NCBI GenBank assembly: GCA_002923315.1
Contig: BEHM01000030.1
Location: 1-33,822, forward strand
Direction of reading: 5' to 3'
Length of the DNA: 33,822 bases
Source: a bacterium HR10
GTDB taxonomy: Bacteria; Acidobacteriota; Blastocatellia; HR10
Shown: piece after piece, positions 24,994 to 33,150 of the stretch
Position numbering within the stretch: position 1 is the stretch's first letter
Layout: every line of letters starts with the position of its first letter
Notes under the pieces: generated by a model
Told to the model about the DNA's origin: nothing
Databases searched by the model: none
The model's input: only the letters and a program-made list of their open reading frames with translations
Program-made: the position numbers and the translations under genes

Positions 24994-27954
24994 ATGCGAC
25001 ATCGTCTGTTGAGCTTGTCGTCTCGAAGGGGACATCACCGCTCCCCTTTTCAATCCTGGAGCCGCCCTCTGGCCGCGCTCTTGGTGATCGGCGCTTTGAG
25101 CTGGCCGGGCCTCGCTCAAGACGTCCCATCGCGCCCTTTGGAGCTGCGCGGGATCGTCGTGGATCCGAGCGGGGCGATCATCATCGGTGCCGAAGTCGTG
25201 CTGCGGGACCCGCAAGGGCAAGAACATCGGCATGTCACGGATGCGAGCGGAGAATTTCGCTTCGGCCCGTTGGCGCCGGGGACCTATCATCTGCGCGTCA
25301 CGGCCGAAGGGTTCACGCCTTATGAAGAACCTGCCCTCGTGGTGGAGCCTGGTCCAGCCGGGACGACGCGCGTCCGGCGGGAGGGGACGCCGCTGCCGCA
25401 TCCGCTCACGATCACACTGGAGATCTTGATCACCGAGCGCATGGAGGTGACCGAGGAGGCGCGCATCTCGGTCGAACCGGATACGAATCTCTCGGCCATC
25501 GTGATCCGTGGTGAGGAGCTGGAAGCGCTGCCGGAGGATCCGGAGGAGTTGCTGGAGGTTCTGCGCCAGATGGCCGGGCCCTCGGTCGGCGCCGGCGATG
25601 TGCAGGTCTTCGTGGATGGATTTCGCGAGCGCGGACGCATCCCCCCGCGCGGCGCCATCCGTGAGATTCGGATCAACAGCAACCCCTTCTCCGCCGAGTT
25701 CCGCGAGCCCGGGCGTGGGCGCATTGAGATCCTCACGCGGCCGGGCACAGACCTGTTCCGCGTGAACGGGTTCTTCGATTTCAATGACGAAGCGCTCAAT
25801 GCGCGCAACGCCTTCGCGCCCGTGCGCGCGCCCTTGCAGGTCCGGCGCTATGGAGGCTTCCTGAGTGGCCCGATCCTGCGCAACCGGGCGTCGTTCTTCG
25901 CCGAGTTGCAACGTCGCGAGCTGGATGAGAACGAGACGGTCCGGGCGACGATCCTGGATCCAATGACCCTTCAGCCCGTGCCGTTTGCGACCGTCGTCCC
26001 GACGCCGCAGCGGGGGACGGAGTTCTCCCTGCGCAGCGAATGGCAGCCGGGGCGAGATCACACGTTCGGCTTCGGGTATCGCCTCTTTGAGAGCAGCAAC
26101 CGCAATCAAGGCGTCGGGGGCTTCAATCTCCCCGAGCGCGCGGCGACCAGTGAGAGTCGGCAGCAGACGCTGCGCTTCTCCCTCACCTCGCTCATTCAGC
26201 GGCGGATGACCAACGAACTGCGCCTGCAGCTTGATCGCCGCGAATCTGGCAGCGAGGCCCTCTCGGATCGGCCCGCCCTCATCGTCTTGGACGCCTTCAG
26301 TGCCGGAGGCAATCAGAATGCGCTCTTCAGTCGGCGGACCAGTGACGAGCTGGAGTTCAGCAATACCTTCTCGCTCCCCTGGCAGCGTCATCTGCTGAAG
26401 ATGGGCGTGCGGGCGGAGGCCGAACGCCTGGAGGATGTGAACCGATCGAATTTCGGCGGCACGTTCACCTTCTCCAGTCTCGAGCAATATCGCGATGTGC
26501 TGCTCGGCGTTCCGGGCGTGCGACCCACGCAGTTCACGATCAATCGTGGGGATCCGCGGGCGGCCGTCACCCTCTGGGAGTTCGCCTGGTTCATCCAGGA
26601 TGATTGGCGCGTGCGCCCGAATCTCACGCTCTCCCTCGGACTGCGCCATGAGTTTCAAACGCATCTCCGAGATCGGATCAATTTCGCGCCACGGTTTGGT
26701 GTGGCCTGGTCACCGCGCGGGAGCCGACAGATGGTCATTCGAGGCGGCGCCGGCCTCTTCTACGATGCGCTGGAGGCCAATCTCGTGCTCAATACGATTC
26801 GGTTCGATGGGCGGCGGCAACAGCAGATCATCATCCGCGCGCCGGGCTTCCCTGATCCGTTCTCTGAAGGCGAGGTGAGCATTCGTCCGACGAGCGTGCG
26901 TGTTCTGGCACCCGATCTGGTCGCGCCCTATACCTTCCAGGCGACCATGGAGATGGAGCGACAGCTGCCGCGCGGCTTCTTCGTGAGTGTGGGGTATTCG
27001 CGCATTCGCGGCGTGCATCTCTTCCGCTCGCGGAACATTAATGCGCCGCTGCCCGGCACGCTGCTGCCGCCGCGACCAGAGCAGGGACCGATCTTCCAGA
27101 TCGAGTCCACGGCCTACTCGCTTCGGAACGAGTTGCGACTGGGCGTTCGTCGTCAGTTCAACCGCACGTTCACGCTCTTCGGCGCCTACGTGCTCTCCTC
27201 GACCAAGAACGATTCCGATGGGGCCTTCTCCACGCCGGTCAACCAGTACGGCGCCCGCAGCGAGTGGGGGCGAGCCGGCTTCGATGCCCGACATCAGGTC
27301 TTCGTGGGCGGGATGATCACTCTGCCGTGGAAGATCCGGCTGGCGCCATTTGTGAATATTCGTTCGAGTCGTCCGTTCAACATCACGACGGGGCGGGACA
27401 ACAATCTCGATACGATCATCAACGATCGGCCTTCATTCGCCGATCCTTCCCTGCCAGGCGCCGTTCGAACGCCCTTTGGGACGTTCAATCCGAATCCGCG
27501 TCCCGATGAGCCATTCATTCCGCGGAACTTCGGCATCGGACCCGCTTACCGGAGCGTGGACCTGACGCTCACGCGCACCTTCGGATTCGGGCAGCCTCGC
27601 GCGCGCGGCGGTTGGCCTCAGCTCGGACAGCAGGAAGGAGGGCCTGAGGGTGCGGCGATGCCCGGACCGCGCGGAAGCAGGAGTTTTGGAGGGAGACCTG
27701 GTCCTGGAGGGGGCGGTGGTGGAGGGCGTGGTCCCGGCGGTGGGGGCTTCGGTCCAGGAAGAGGTGGTGGGTTCCCGGGATTTGGCGCTGGAGAGTATCG
27801 CTATAGCTTCACGCTCGTGGTGCGCGCGACGAACCTCTTGAACACGGTCAATTTCACCAACTATAGCGGCGTACTCACTTCGCCTTTCTTCGGGCGCGCG
27901 AATTCGGCCCTGCCCGCCCGTCGCGTCGAGCTGCAGTTGCGCTTCACCTTCTGA
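24994..27954 (+). CDS. Oar-like TonB-dependent outer-membrane receptor
   Basis: 986 residues. A signal peptide (residues about 1-41, LAALLVIGALSWPGLAQ) is followed by a carboxypeptidase-regulatory-like beta domain (about 47-120: RGIVVDPSGAIIIGAEVVL, GEFRFGPLAPGTYHLRV). A plug-like domain comes next (about 165-250: GDVQVFVDGF, REIRINSNPFSAEF, GRIEILTRPG), then a long outer-membrane beta-barrel rich in alternating aromatic strands (FAWFIQDDWRVRPNLTLSLG, LRHEFQTHLRD) that ends in the usual Phe (QLRFTF). It resembles the Oar/TonB receptors abundant in Acidobacteriota; the imported or bound substrate is unknown. Near the C-terminus, residues about 866-933 form a Gly/Pro/Arg-rich insert between barrel strands. 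The ATG at 24994 has GAGAGGGG four bases upstream. It lies 82 bp after tldE and may share its transcript. Confidence 0.88.
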   Translation: MRHRLLSLSSRRGHHRSPFQSWSRPLAALLVIGALSWPGLAQDVPSRPLELRGIVVDPSGAIIIGAEVVLRDPQGQEHRHVTDASGEFRFGPLAPGTYHLRVTAEGFTPYEEPALVVEPGPAGTTRVRREGTPLPHPLTITLEILITERMEVTEEARISVEPDTNLSAIVIRGEELEALPEDPEELLEVLRQMAGPSVGAGDVQVFVDGFRERGRIPPRGAIREIRINSNPFSAEFREPGRGRIEILTRPGTDLFRVNGFFDFNDEALNARNAFAPVRAPLQVRRYGGFLSGPILRNRASFFAELQRRELDENETVRATILDPMTLQPVPFATVVPTPQRGTEFSLRSEWQPGRDHTFGFGYRLFESSNRNQGVGGFNLPERAATSESRQQTLRFSLTSLIQRRMTNELRLQLDRRESGSEALSDRPALIVLDAFSAGGNQNALFSRRTSDELEFSNTFSLPWQRHLLKMGVRAEAERLEDVNRSNFGGTFTFSSLEQYRDVLLGVPGVRPTQFTINRGDPRAAVTLWEFAWFIQDDWRVRPNLTLSLGLRHEFQTHLRDRINFAPRFGVAWSPRGSRQMVIRGGAGLFYDALEANLVLNTIRFDGRRQQQIIIRAPGFPDPFSEGEVSIRPTSVRVLAPDLVAPYTFQATMEMERQLPRGFFVSVGYSRIRGVHLFRSRNINAPLPGTLLPPRPEQGPIFQIESTAYSLRNELRLGVRRQFNRTFTLFGAYVLSSTKNDSDGAFSTPVNQYGARSEWGRAGFDARHQVFVGGMITLPWKIRLAPFVNIRSSRPFNITTGRDNNLDTIINDRPSFADPSLPGAVRTPFGTFNPNPRPDEPFIPRNFGIGPAYRSVDLTLTRTFGFGQPRARGGWPQLGQQEGGPEGAAMPGPRGSRSFGGRPGPGGGGGGGRGPGGGGFGPGRGGGFPGFGAGEYRYSFTLVVRATNLLNTVNFTNYSGVLTSPFFGRANSALPARRVELQLRFTF

Positions 27955-27976
27955 ATGAAAGCACGGTCGGATCGGT

Positions 27977-27992
27977 GGGACGTCCCGCGGGA
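27977..27992. repeat. Two overlapping palindromes in a convergent gap
   Basis: GGGACGTCCC (27977-27986) overlaps TCCCGCGGGA (27983-27992), both perfect. They sit in the 46-bp space between the convergent receptor and VWA genes. They may stall or terminate transcripts from both sides, but no T-tract follows. Confidence 0.35.
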
Positions 27993-28000
27993 TGTGCCTC

Positions 28001-28888
28001 TCACGGTCCTTTCACAAAGGGCCGGTAGCTGCGAGTGGCGCGAAGCGTGACGTCTGCGCGGGAGACGCGCACCTGAATCGTATGCTCTCGCTTCGGGTTC
28101 GGCGGATGCGAAGACACATATCCCAAGACGTAATGCGAGCGAAGGAGGCGGGCCAGCTCGACCAGGTTTCGATCGAGATCCGCACCGGTACGATAGAGCT
28201 CGCCGCCGGTTGTCGCCGCCAGCCATTCGAGGTAGTCGCTCTTGGCCGAAGCACGCGGGGTGACATAAATGGGATAGATGGTGACGAAGCTGCGGCGGGC
28301 CAGCTGGAGCGTCTCATCGCGTCGCGCCTCCGTGCTGCCGCGATCCCGGCCATCGCTCACAAGAAGTAGGGCCGTGCGCGCCTCCGTCTGTTCTTGGAGG
28401 CGTTCGAGCGCGATGGCTACGGCGTCGTAGAGCTTGGTTGCGTCGGTCGGGTCGCGCATCGGCTCCAGACGCCGAAGCACTTCGCGCAGTCGGTCCACGT
28501 TGAACGTGAAATCGGATTCGAGCGCCACGCGGCTGCTGAAGGAGATCACGGAGACCTCATCATATGGGCCGAGGTGGAGGAGGAATTCCAGTACGGCATC
28601 GAGCACCTGTGGAAGCCCGAAAGCCACGCTCGGGCTTCGATCCACGAGCAGGATGATCCGCAGCGGAGCGCGCGGTGGGAGAAATCGTTCGATGCGTTGC
28701 TCTTCTCCAAGCTCGAGGATGGTGAACTCCTCCTGACGCATGTCGGTGACCGGTCGCCCTGCGCCATCGAAGACGGCGACGTTGACGCGGACCATGGGCT
28801 CTCGCCCCTGCGGGGGAGATGTGGGGGAAAGCGCCTGGCTCCAGGCGAGTCCCAACAGAAGCGCTGCGCCGAAGGCCGATCCGCGCAT
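28001..28888 (-). CDS. Secreted VWA-domain protein (VWFA-related, acidobacterial type)
   Basis: 295 residues. Signal peptide residues 1-20 (SAFGAALLLGLAWSQA). The family opening is clear: VRVNVAVFDGAGRPVTDMRQEEFTILE, followed by the von Willebrand A fold with the MIDAS motif DRSPS (Asp83, Ser85, Ser87), DPTDATKLYDAV and LLLVSDGRDRGS. C-terminal strands (SHYVLGYVSSHPP, HTIQVRVS) match the acidobacterial VWFA-related family as I remember it. Such proteins bind metal and protein ligands outside the cytoplasm; their role is not established. It starts seven bases after the last base pair of the upstream pseudo-HtrA gene's stop, without its own SD, so it is probably translated by coupling. Last gene of the sigma-factor cassette. 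Confidence 0.88.
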   Translation of the reverse strand: MRGSAFGAALLLGLAWSQALSPTSPPQGREPMVRVNVAVFDGAGRPVTDMRQEEFTILELGEEQRIERFLPPRAPLRIILLVDRSPSVAFGLPQVLDAVLEFLLHLGPYDEVSVISFSSRVALESDFTFNVDRLREVLRRLEPMRDPTDATKLYDAVAIALERLQEQTEARTALLLVSDGRDRGSTEARRDETLQLARRSFVTIYPIYVTPRASAKSDYLEWLAATTGGELYRTGADLDRNLVELARLLRSHYVLGYVSSHPPNPKREHTIQVRVSRADVTLRATRSYRPFVKGP

Positions 28889-28892
28889 AGAT

Positions 28893-30593
28893 TCAGCGGA
28901 GGCTGAGGGTCATCAGGAGCGGCTCACGCTCCCGGACGATGCGGAGCGTCACAGCGTCGCCCGAGAGTGCGCGAAGCGCGCGCAGTAGGTCCGATCGGGT
29001 GCGGATGGGCGAGGAGCCGACCCCCACGATCACGTCTCCGGCGCGCGCGCCCGCTCGAGCGGCCGGCCCATCGGGCATCACCTCCAAAATGAGGACACCT
29101 CTCTGCACGCCGAAGAAGTCCGCCAGTTGCTCGGTCAAATCCATCACGCGCAGCCCCCATCGGGTCAATACCCCTTGTGCCGTCAGCTCGTGCCTGTTCT
29201 CCGGCGAGAGCGTCGGGAATAGGGGAGGAGGTGGGGGCTCCAGGATCATGCCGCTTGGGCGCGCCTCGATGGAGATGAGCAGTTGCCGTATCTCGCCCTC
29301 GCGCCAAATCCTCACCGGAACCGAAGCGCCCACAGGGGTTTGAGCGATCATGTCCGCCAGCGCCTCGACCGACGTGACGGCTTGGTCGCGATATTGAAGG
29401 ATGACATCGCCCGCGCGCATCCCGGCGCGTTCGGCTGGCCCTCCGGCGATCACTTCGGTCGCGATCACAGCCGCCCCTGGCACTGAGGCGAGTGCCGCGC
29501 GCTCGGCATCTCTCAGATCAGCGAGATTCGCCGCACGGATGCCGATCCATCCGCGCGTGGGGACAACGCTCGTCGCTCGAGCTGTGGCTCGTGGGGCCTC
29601 GGCCGGTGCCCTCTCCTGGGCCTTCGCTGCCGGTGCTCGAGCTCTTGTGAGAAGCCGCGAGGTCAAGGCGCGCAGGCTCTCGGTCGAGCGCACAATGTAA
29701 GCTCCGGGCGCCTGCTCTTCCGCCACTCCGAGTACTTCGCCTTTCTCCGTGACAATGACCCCTCCGTCCGCCGACCAATTCGCCTGGGGTAATTCCAGAA
29801 GGAGCATCGGTCGGTCCGCAGCCGACTCCGCATGAGTATCCGTGCGATCGCGGAGGCTGGCCGAGAGCGCAGCTGCGATCTTCAGGCGCGCCGCCTCCAG
29901 CTTGAATCTCATCGGCAACAGGTGGCGCCACGAAGGGAGTTCGCTGCCGCCCATCGGAGTCGCCTGAGCGCGTTCCGAAGGTCGCCTCGCCGTCCCATGG
30001 GCACCGCTCGCAGGGGCGATCTCAGGGACCTGAGCGAAGACCTTCACTGGAGCGTCCGGCGACCAGCTCGTCCCCTCTCGCACGAAAGGCGGAGGAGCGA
30101 TGCCCAGCGCGGGGACCTCCAAAACGGCATATCCGGTGGCCTCGTCATATTCCACGAGCGTCGGTCGCAAAGCCCGACCATCGCGCGTCAGCACGGTCAC
30201 GTCGGTCTCTCGCGAGCCGGAGATCGCACTCATCAAACGCGCCAGGACGCGGCCGCGCTCATCCACGACCAGACCTGTCGTGATGTTCGTGATCTGCTGC
30301 GATCGGGTCAGGCCGTCGAGCGCCGAAGCTTGGATCCCCTGGCGCCGCAGATTCTCCAGCAGATCGCGCACGCTGATCCGATGGATGACCGTCACCAGCC
30401 AGGGAGGAGGCAGCGACTCTGGAGCGGGTTCCCCTCGCTGCGCCACGGTCGCCGAAGGTTCACGTTTGAGGGCATGGGGGGAGGGCGCCTGGGCGAACGC
30501 AAGGCTCCCGCTGAGGGCGAGCCCCACGACGATTCTCAAGCTGAGTCTTGAGTTCTTGGGTCGCCGCTGAAGGGCGCCCTGTCGGTGCGTCAT
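28893..30593 (-). CDS. HtrA/DegP-like two-PDZ protein with lost catalytic triad
   Basis: 566 residues. A signal peptide lies at residues about 15-35 (LRIVVGLALSGSLAFAQA). Residues about 104-310 follow the HtrA protease fold (NITTGLVVDERGRVLA, VTVLTRDGRALRPTLVEYDEATGYAVLEV) but the triad is gone: the His of the TNxHV segment is absent (LARLMSAI), the Asp of TDxAVL is Gly (TGYAVL), and the GNSGG serine loop reads WSADGG. A low-complexity Ala/Arg linker precedes PDZ1 (about 348-443, GGPAERAGMRAGDVILQYRDQ) and PDZ2 (about 478-565, GPAARAGARAGDVIVGVG). It is likely a periplasmic peptide binder, chaperone or sensor rather than a protease. The ATG at 30593 has AAGGGGGA seven bases upstream. It follows the anti-sigma gene by 35 bp. 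Confidence 0.85.
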   Translation of the reverse strand: MTHRQGALQRRPKNSRLSLRIVVGLALSGSLAFAQAPSPHALKREPSATVAQRGEPAPESLPPPWLVTVIHRISVRDLLENLRRQGIQASALDGLTRSQQITNITTGLVVDERGRVLARLMSAISGSRETDVTVLTRDGRALRPTLVEYDEATGYAVLEVPALGIAPPPFVREGTSWSPDAPVKVFAQVPEIAPASGAHGTARRPSERAQATPMGGSELPSWRHLLPMRFKLEAARLKIAAALSASLRDRTDTHAESAADRPMLLLELPQANWSADGGVIVTEKGEVLGVAEEQAPGAYIVRSTESLRALTSRLLTRARAPAAKAQERAPAEAPRATARATSVVPTRGWIGIRAANLADLRDAERAALASVPGAAVIATEVIAGGPAERAGMRAGDVILQYRDQAVTSVEALADMIAQTPVGASVPVRIWREGEIRQLLISIEARPSGMILEPPPPPLFPTLSPENRHELTAQGVLTRWGLRVMDLTEQLADFFGVQRGVLILEVMPDGPAARAGARAGDVIVGVGSSPIRTRSDLLRALRALSGDAVTLRIVREREPLLMTLSLR

Positions 30594-30628
30594 CGCCGTT
30601 CCCCCTTTTCGGATCATGTCGCGTGCAT

Positions 30629-31357
30629 TCACAGGATTCTCCGCCTCTCCCCTGGTGTGGGAGACGCGGGCCGCAGAGGGAGCAGTCGCGAGCCGAAGAC
30701 GACCGGCGGAATCGCCAGGATGCTCTCCTCTTGCGTCTCCTCATTTCGCAGGAGGAGAATCACCCCGTCGTGCGAGAGAGGCGCATCGGAGGGGTCGGCC
30801 TCGCGGCTCACGAAGGCTTCGCTCAGGACCGCCTCATAGTCACGAGCCGATGTGCGATTGGGGCCGACTGATGCAGGTGTGGTCATCCGGGAAATTTGAT
30901 CCCCCTTGGAGCGCGCGGGTGGAGCCACACGGGGGCGCTTCCCAAGAGCCGCAGTCTCCGGGGCCTCGCGCGAAGTCGCATGCGGCGCCATCTCACGCGG
31001 CGCGATTTCGGCGGATGAAGGGCTGGCGACGAAGGCGCGCGGCCCCTCCGGCGGCGATGAGCGTTCTCGCTCCAGGGTGAAGAGCAACGCGACGGCGATC
31101 GCGCCCAGCGCCGCCACGGCGAGCGCGCGCGGCCAGAGCGCCGGCGGGCGCGCGACCAAAGCGCGCGCGCGCACGCGATGGGTGAAATCTTCGGGCACCG
31201 GCACTTCCGCGAGCGCCGCCAGCGCGCGACGCAATCGGCTCAGCTCCTCCACGTGGGCGCGACAAGCGGTGCACTCGGCCACATGCGCGCGCGCCCAGCT
31301 CGGGATCGGCCCATCCGGCTCCCACTCTCGTCGCAGACGTCCGCACGTCATCGCCAT
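30629..31357 (-). CDS. Zinc-finger anti-sigma factor (membrane anchored)
   Basis: 242 residues. The N-terminal cytoplasmic part has the ZAS zinc motif H-x3-C-x2-C (His25, Cys29, Cys32 in HVAECTACRAH), which in known ZAS proteins binds the partner ECF sigma. One transmembrane helix follows at about residues 74-95 (LWPRALAVAALGAIAVALLF), and a Pro/Ala/Ser-rich periplasmic tail of about 145 residues ends in a conserved-looking beta segment (DGVILLLRNEETQEESILAIPPVVF). Its position directly after the sigma gene (seven bases) is the rule for cognate pairs. ATG 31357 is used; ATG 31351 is better spaced from GAGGAG and equally possible. Release of the sigma factor by a periplasmic signal is inferred. 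Confidence 0.85.
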   Translation of the reverse strand: MAMTCGRLRREWEPDGPIPSWARAHVAECTACRAHVEELSRLRRALAALAEVPVPEDFTHRVRARALVARPPALWPRALAVAALGAIAVALLFTLERERSSPPEGPRAFVASPSSAEIAPREMAPHATSREAPETAALGKRPRVAPPARSKGDQISRMTTPASVGPNRTSARDYEAVLSEAFVSREADPSDAPLSHDGVILLLRNEETQEESILAIPPVVFGSRLLPLRPASPTPGERRRIL

Positions 31358-31364
31358 TTGCTCC

Positions 31365-31961
31365 TCACTCCGAGAGATACCCCCGCAACTTCTCGCGCAG
31401 GAAATTCCGCGCGCGATTGATGCGGGATTTCACCGTGCCCAGGGGAAGACCCAAGACCTCTGCGATCTGCTCGTACTCCAGTCCCTGGATGTCACGGAGG
31501 ACGATCGCCACGCGATATTTCTCCGGCAACGAGGCGACGGCGCGCGCGATGATCCGCCGCCGCTCCTCGTGCAGGATCTGTGCGTCCGGCAGCGGCTGCG
31601 GATCCGGGAGGTCGAACGGGCGTTCATCCCCCTCGCCATCTCTCGCGGCGAAGAAGGAGACGAGCGAGAACATATTCCACCGCTTCCGACGCCGCAGCTC
31701 GCTGATGGCGAGGTTCGTCGCGATCTTGTAGAGGTACGTCGAGAAATTGTGATTCGCACGATACCGATGCGCGTTTCGGTACAGACGCACGAACGTCTCC
31801 TGCGCCAGGTCCAGGGCCGTCTCGTAATCGTTCAGCAGGCGATAGAGGTAACCGGTCATCGGCGATTGGTATCGTCGGACCAGCTCATCGAAGGCTCCGT
31901 CATCCCCCTCCCGCACCGCCGCCATCAGGTCATGATCGCTCCAGCATGCATATCCCGACAT
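31365..31961 (-). CDS. ECF-family RNA polymerase sigma factor
   Basis: 198 residues from the chosen start. Region 2 is complete (DDGAFDELVRRYQ, DLAQETFVRLYRN, the -10 reading stretch FSTYLYKIATNLAISELRRRKR), and region 4 carries the helix-turn-helix for the -35 element (LPEKYRVAIVLRDIQGLEYEQI, LGLPLGTVKSRINRAR). The spacer of about 45 residues (NMFSLVSFFAARDGEGDERPF) is longer than usual. The ATG at 31961 (MSGYACWSDHDL) is preceded by AGGAG at 12 bases; ATG 32057 and 32162 are longer in-frame options, but their extra residues are low-complexity and overlap predicted regulatory elements. It heads an operon with its anti-sigma factor, a pseudo-HtrA and a VWA protein, which suggests an envelope-stress circuit. 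Confidence 0.88.
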   Translation of the reverse strand: MSGYACWSDHDLMAAVREGDDGAFDELVRRYQSPMTGYLYRLLNDYETALDLAQETFVRLYRNAHRYRANHNFSTYLYKIATNLAISELRRRKRWNMFSLVSFFAARDGEGDERPFDLPDPQPLPDAQILHEERRRIIARAVASLPEKYRVAIVLRDIQGLEYEQIAEVLGLPLGTVKSRINRARNFLREKLRGYLSE

Positions 31962-32065
31962 CGGCCACGTCGGCTCCTGAGAGGAGGCGTGAGAGGGCCT
32001 ATCCCCTTCGGCCCTGTTGGCGATTACCTCCACCTGTGCGATCGTCGGCCCCATCATGCGCTCGT

Positions 32066-32083
32066 TGCCAACACTTGTTGACA
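32066..32083. repeat. Inverted repeat upstream of the ECF sigma gene
   Basis: TGCCAACA and TGTTGACA flank a CT centre, an 18-bp inverted repeat with one mismatch. It overlaps the -10 side of the candidate ECF-type promoter and could be an operator for a second regulator. Confidence 0.4.
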
Positions 32084-32107
32084 CGATCGACCGTCCCGAA
32101 GAGTTCC
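32080..32107 (-). promoter_or_regulatory. Candidate ECF-type autoregulatory promoter
   Basis: On the minus strand, GGAACTC (32107-32101), 15 bases, CGTGTC (32085-32080). GGAAC is the common -35 element of ECF promoters and CGTC/GTC-like words are typical -10 elements, so the sigma factor may transcribe its own operon. The predicted start is near 32074. Rests on two short words only. Confidence 0.4.
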
Positions 32108-32130
32108 AAAAAAGCACCTCCTGGTCGCCC

Positions 32131-32577
32131 TCAGTGAACCCGATCCCCAATGGGCGGCACAAGAGGGAATCGCCGCGCTTCCTCTTCCGAGAGGAGGCCG
32201 ACGGGCAGGGGTTGCTCGTGAAAGAGCGCCGAGTTCACCAGCGTTTGGACGACGTAGGTCCCTGTGACAGGGAACGTCACGTTGGCGAAGATGGTCACAT
32301 TATCCGCATAGCCGCCGGGCGGGATGGAGAAACTGGCCGGATGCGATGCGGCGATGGCTTGTTTTCGATCCGGGGAGAGGATGCGGACTTCCGAGAGATA
32401 TGTCCCCTCGCCGCGCCAGTGATGAACAATGGCGAACTTCAGGATCGTAGCCGGGAGGTGAGGAACGAAGATCGCCGAGAAGACGCCGACGAAGGTCAAC
32501 TTATTCCCCACCTCCAGGCGGACATCGTCGCACAGGATCGAATAGACCAGTTCGATCGGCAGTGGAGTCTGTGTCAT
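32131..32577 (-). CDS. DUF6941-like protein of unknown function
   Basis: 148 residues. The sequence ELVYSILCDDVRLEVGNKLTFVGVFSAIFVPHLP resembles the short DUF6941-type family that I recall from assorted bacteria; the assignment is from memory of the CDDVR-x-E-x-GNK pattern. It is predicted to be a beta-sandwich (FPVTGTYVVQTLVNSALFHEQPLPV) with no signal peptide and no catalytic motif I can identify. The ATG at 32577 has a GGGGGG SD about ten bases upstream; the reading to 32652 would overlap the preceding gene. It follows the small secreted protein by 25 bp and precedes the sigma operon by 170 bp. Function unknown. Confidence 0.65.
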   Translation of the reverse strand: MTQTPLPIELVYSILCDDVRLEVGNKLTFVGVFSAIFVPHLPATILKFAIVHHWRGEGTYLSEVRILSPDRKQAIAASHPASFSIPPGGYADNVTIFANVTFPVTGTYVVQTLVNSALFHEQPLPVGLLSEEEARRFPLVPPIGDRVH

Positions 32578-32602
32578 GCCATCGAACCCCCCGGCGGGCG
32601 AC

Positions 32603-33031
32603 TCAGCGCCAGAGCCGTCGGGCCTTGAAGTCGTGCTCTTCGCGCGTCCCATCGGCTCGGGTGATTGTCATCTTCCCGACCAACTCCTGTTCGGTCATGC
32701 GCCCGGTGAAGCGCAGGGTCATCCCCTTGGCGCCGACGGTGAAGGAGATGCGCCCATCGTGGGCCGTCCCTCTGAGGCGATATGATGTCCCCTCCATATT
32801 CCCATCGAAGAGGACATACGTGCCGCTCAATTGATCCCCCCGCCGCGTGATGACGATATTGGCGCCCACGAGCGTCTGTCGTTCAGCGCTCCACTTCACG
32901 TTCGAGTAGCGACGCGTGACCGCCGGCTCCTGAGCGCCTTCTGCCGAGGTCGGCGCCTGGGCTGAGATCATGAGGCCGTTCAGAACGAAGATCCCTCCCA
33001 CCACGCCTGAGACAAGATACCGTCCCTTCAT
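32603..33031 (-). CDS. Small secreted beta-domain protein
   Basis: 142 residues. A signal peptide covers residues 1-25 (LVSGVVGGIFVLNGLMISAQA). The mature part is a single beta-rich domain with the pattern GDQLSGTYVLFDG, GRISFTVGAKGMTLRFTGR, ELVGKMTITRADG and a basic end (FKARRLWR). This resembles the C-terminal domain of the amidohydrolase-like protein at 2694-4400 ([37 protein letters not shown]). I do not know a named function; it may bind a ligand or the cell surface. The ATG at 33031 has AAGGAGGAG eight bases upstream, which decides against the longer reading to 33061. Followed by the DUF6941-like gene on the same strand. Confidence 0.75.
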   Translation of the reverse strand: MKGRYLVSGVVGGIFVLNGLMISAQAPTSAEGAQEPAVTRRYSNVKWSAERQTLVGANIVITRRGDQLSGTYVLFDGNMEGTSYRLRGTAHDGRISFTVGAKGMTLRFTGRMTEQELVGKMTITRADGTREEHDFKARRLWR

Positions 33032-33084
33032 TCTGTGCTCCTCCTTACTCATCGTTCTCAACCCCCTTGATGGAAAGCTTCTTT

Positions 33085-33093
33085 ATCATAGCA
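33085..33093 (-). promoter_or_regulatory. Extended -10 promoter candidate for the small secreted protein
   Basis: On the minus strand, TGC TATGAT (33093-33085) fits the extended -10 pattern TGnTATAAT; no good -35 is present. Transcription from about 33078 would give a leader of 47 bases to the ATG at 33031. Confidence 0.4.
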
Positions 33094-33150
33094 CACGACA
33101 ACGCGGTTCGCAGCCGGCCGCGCGCGGTCCCCGACGGGGCCTGGGCTCTC

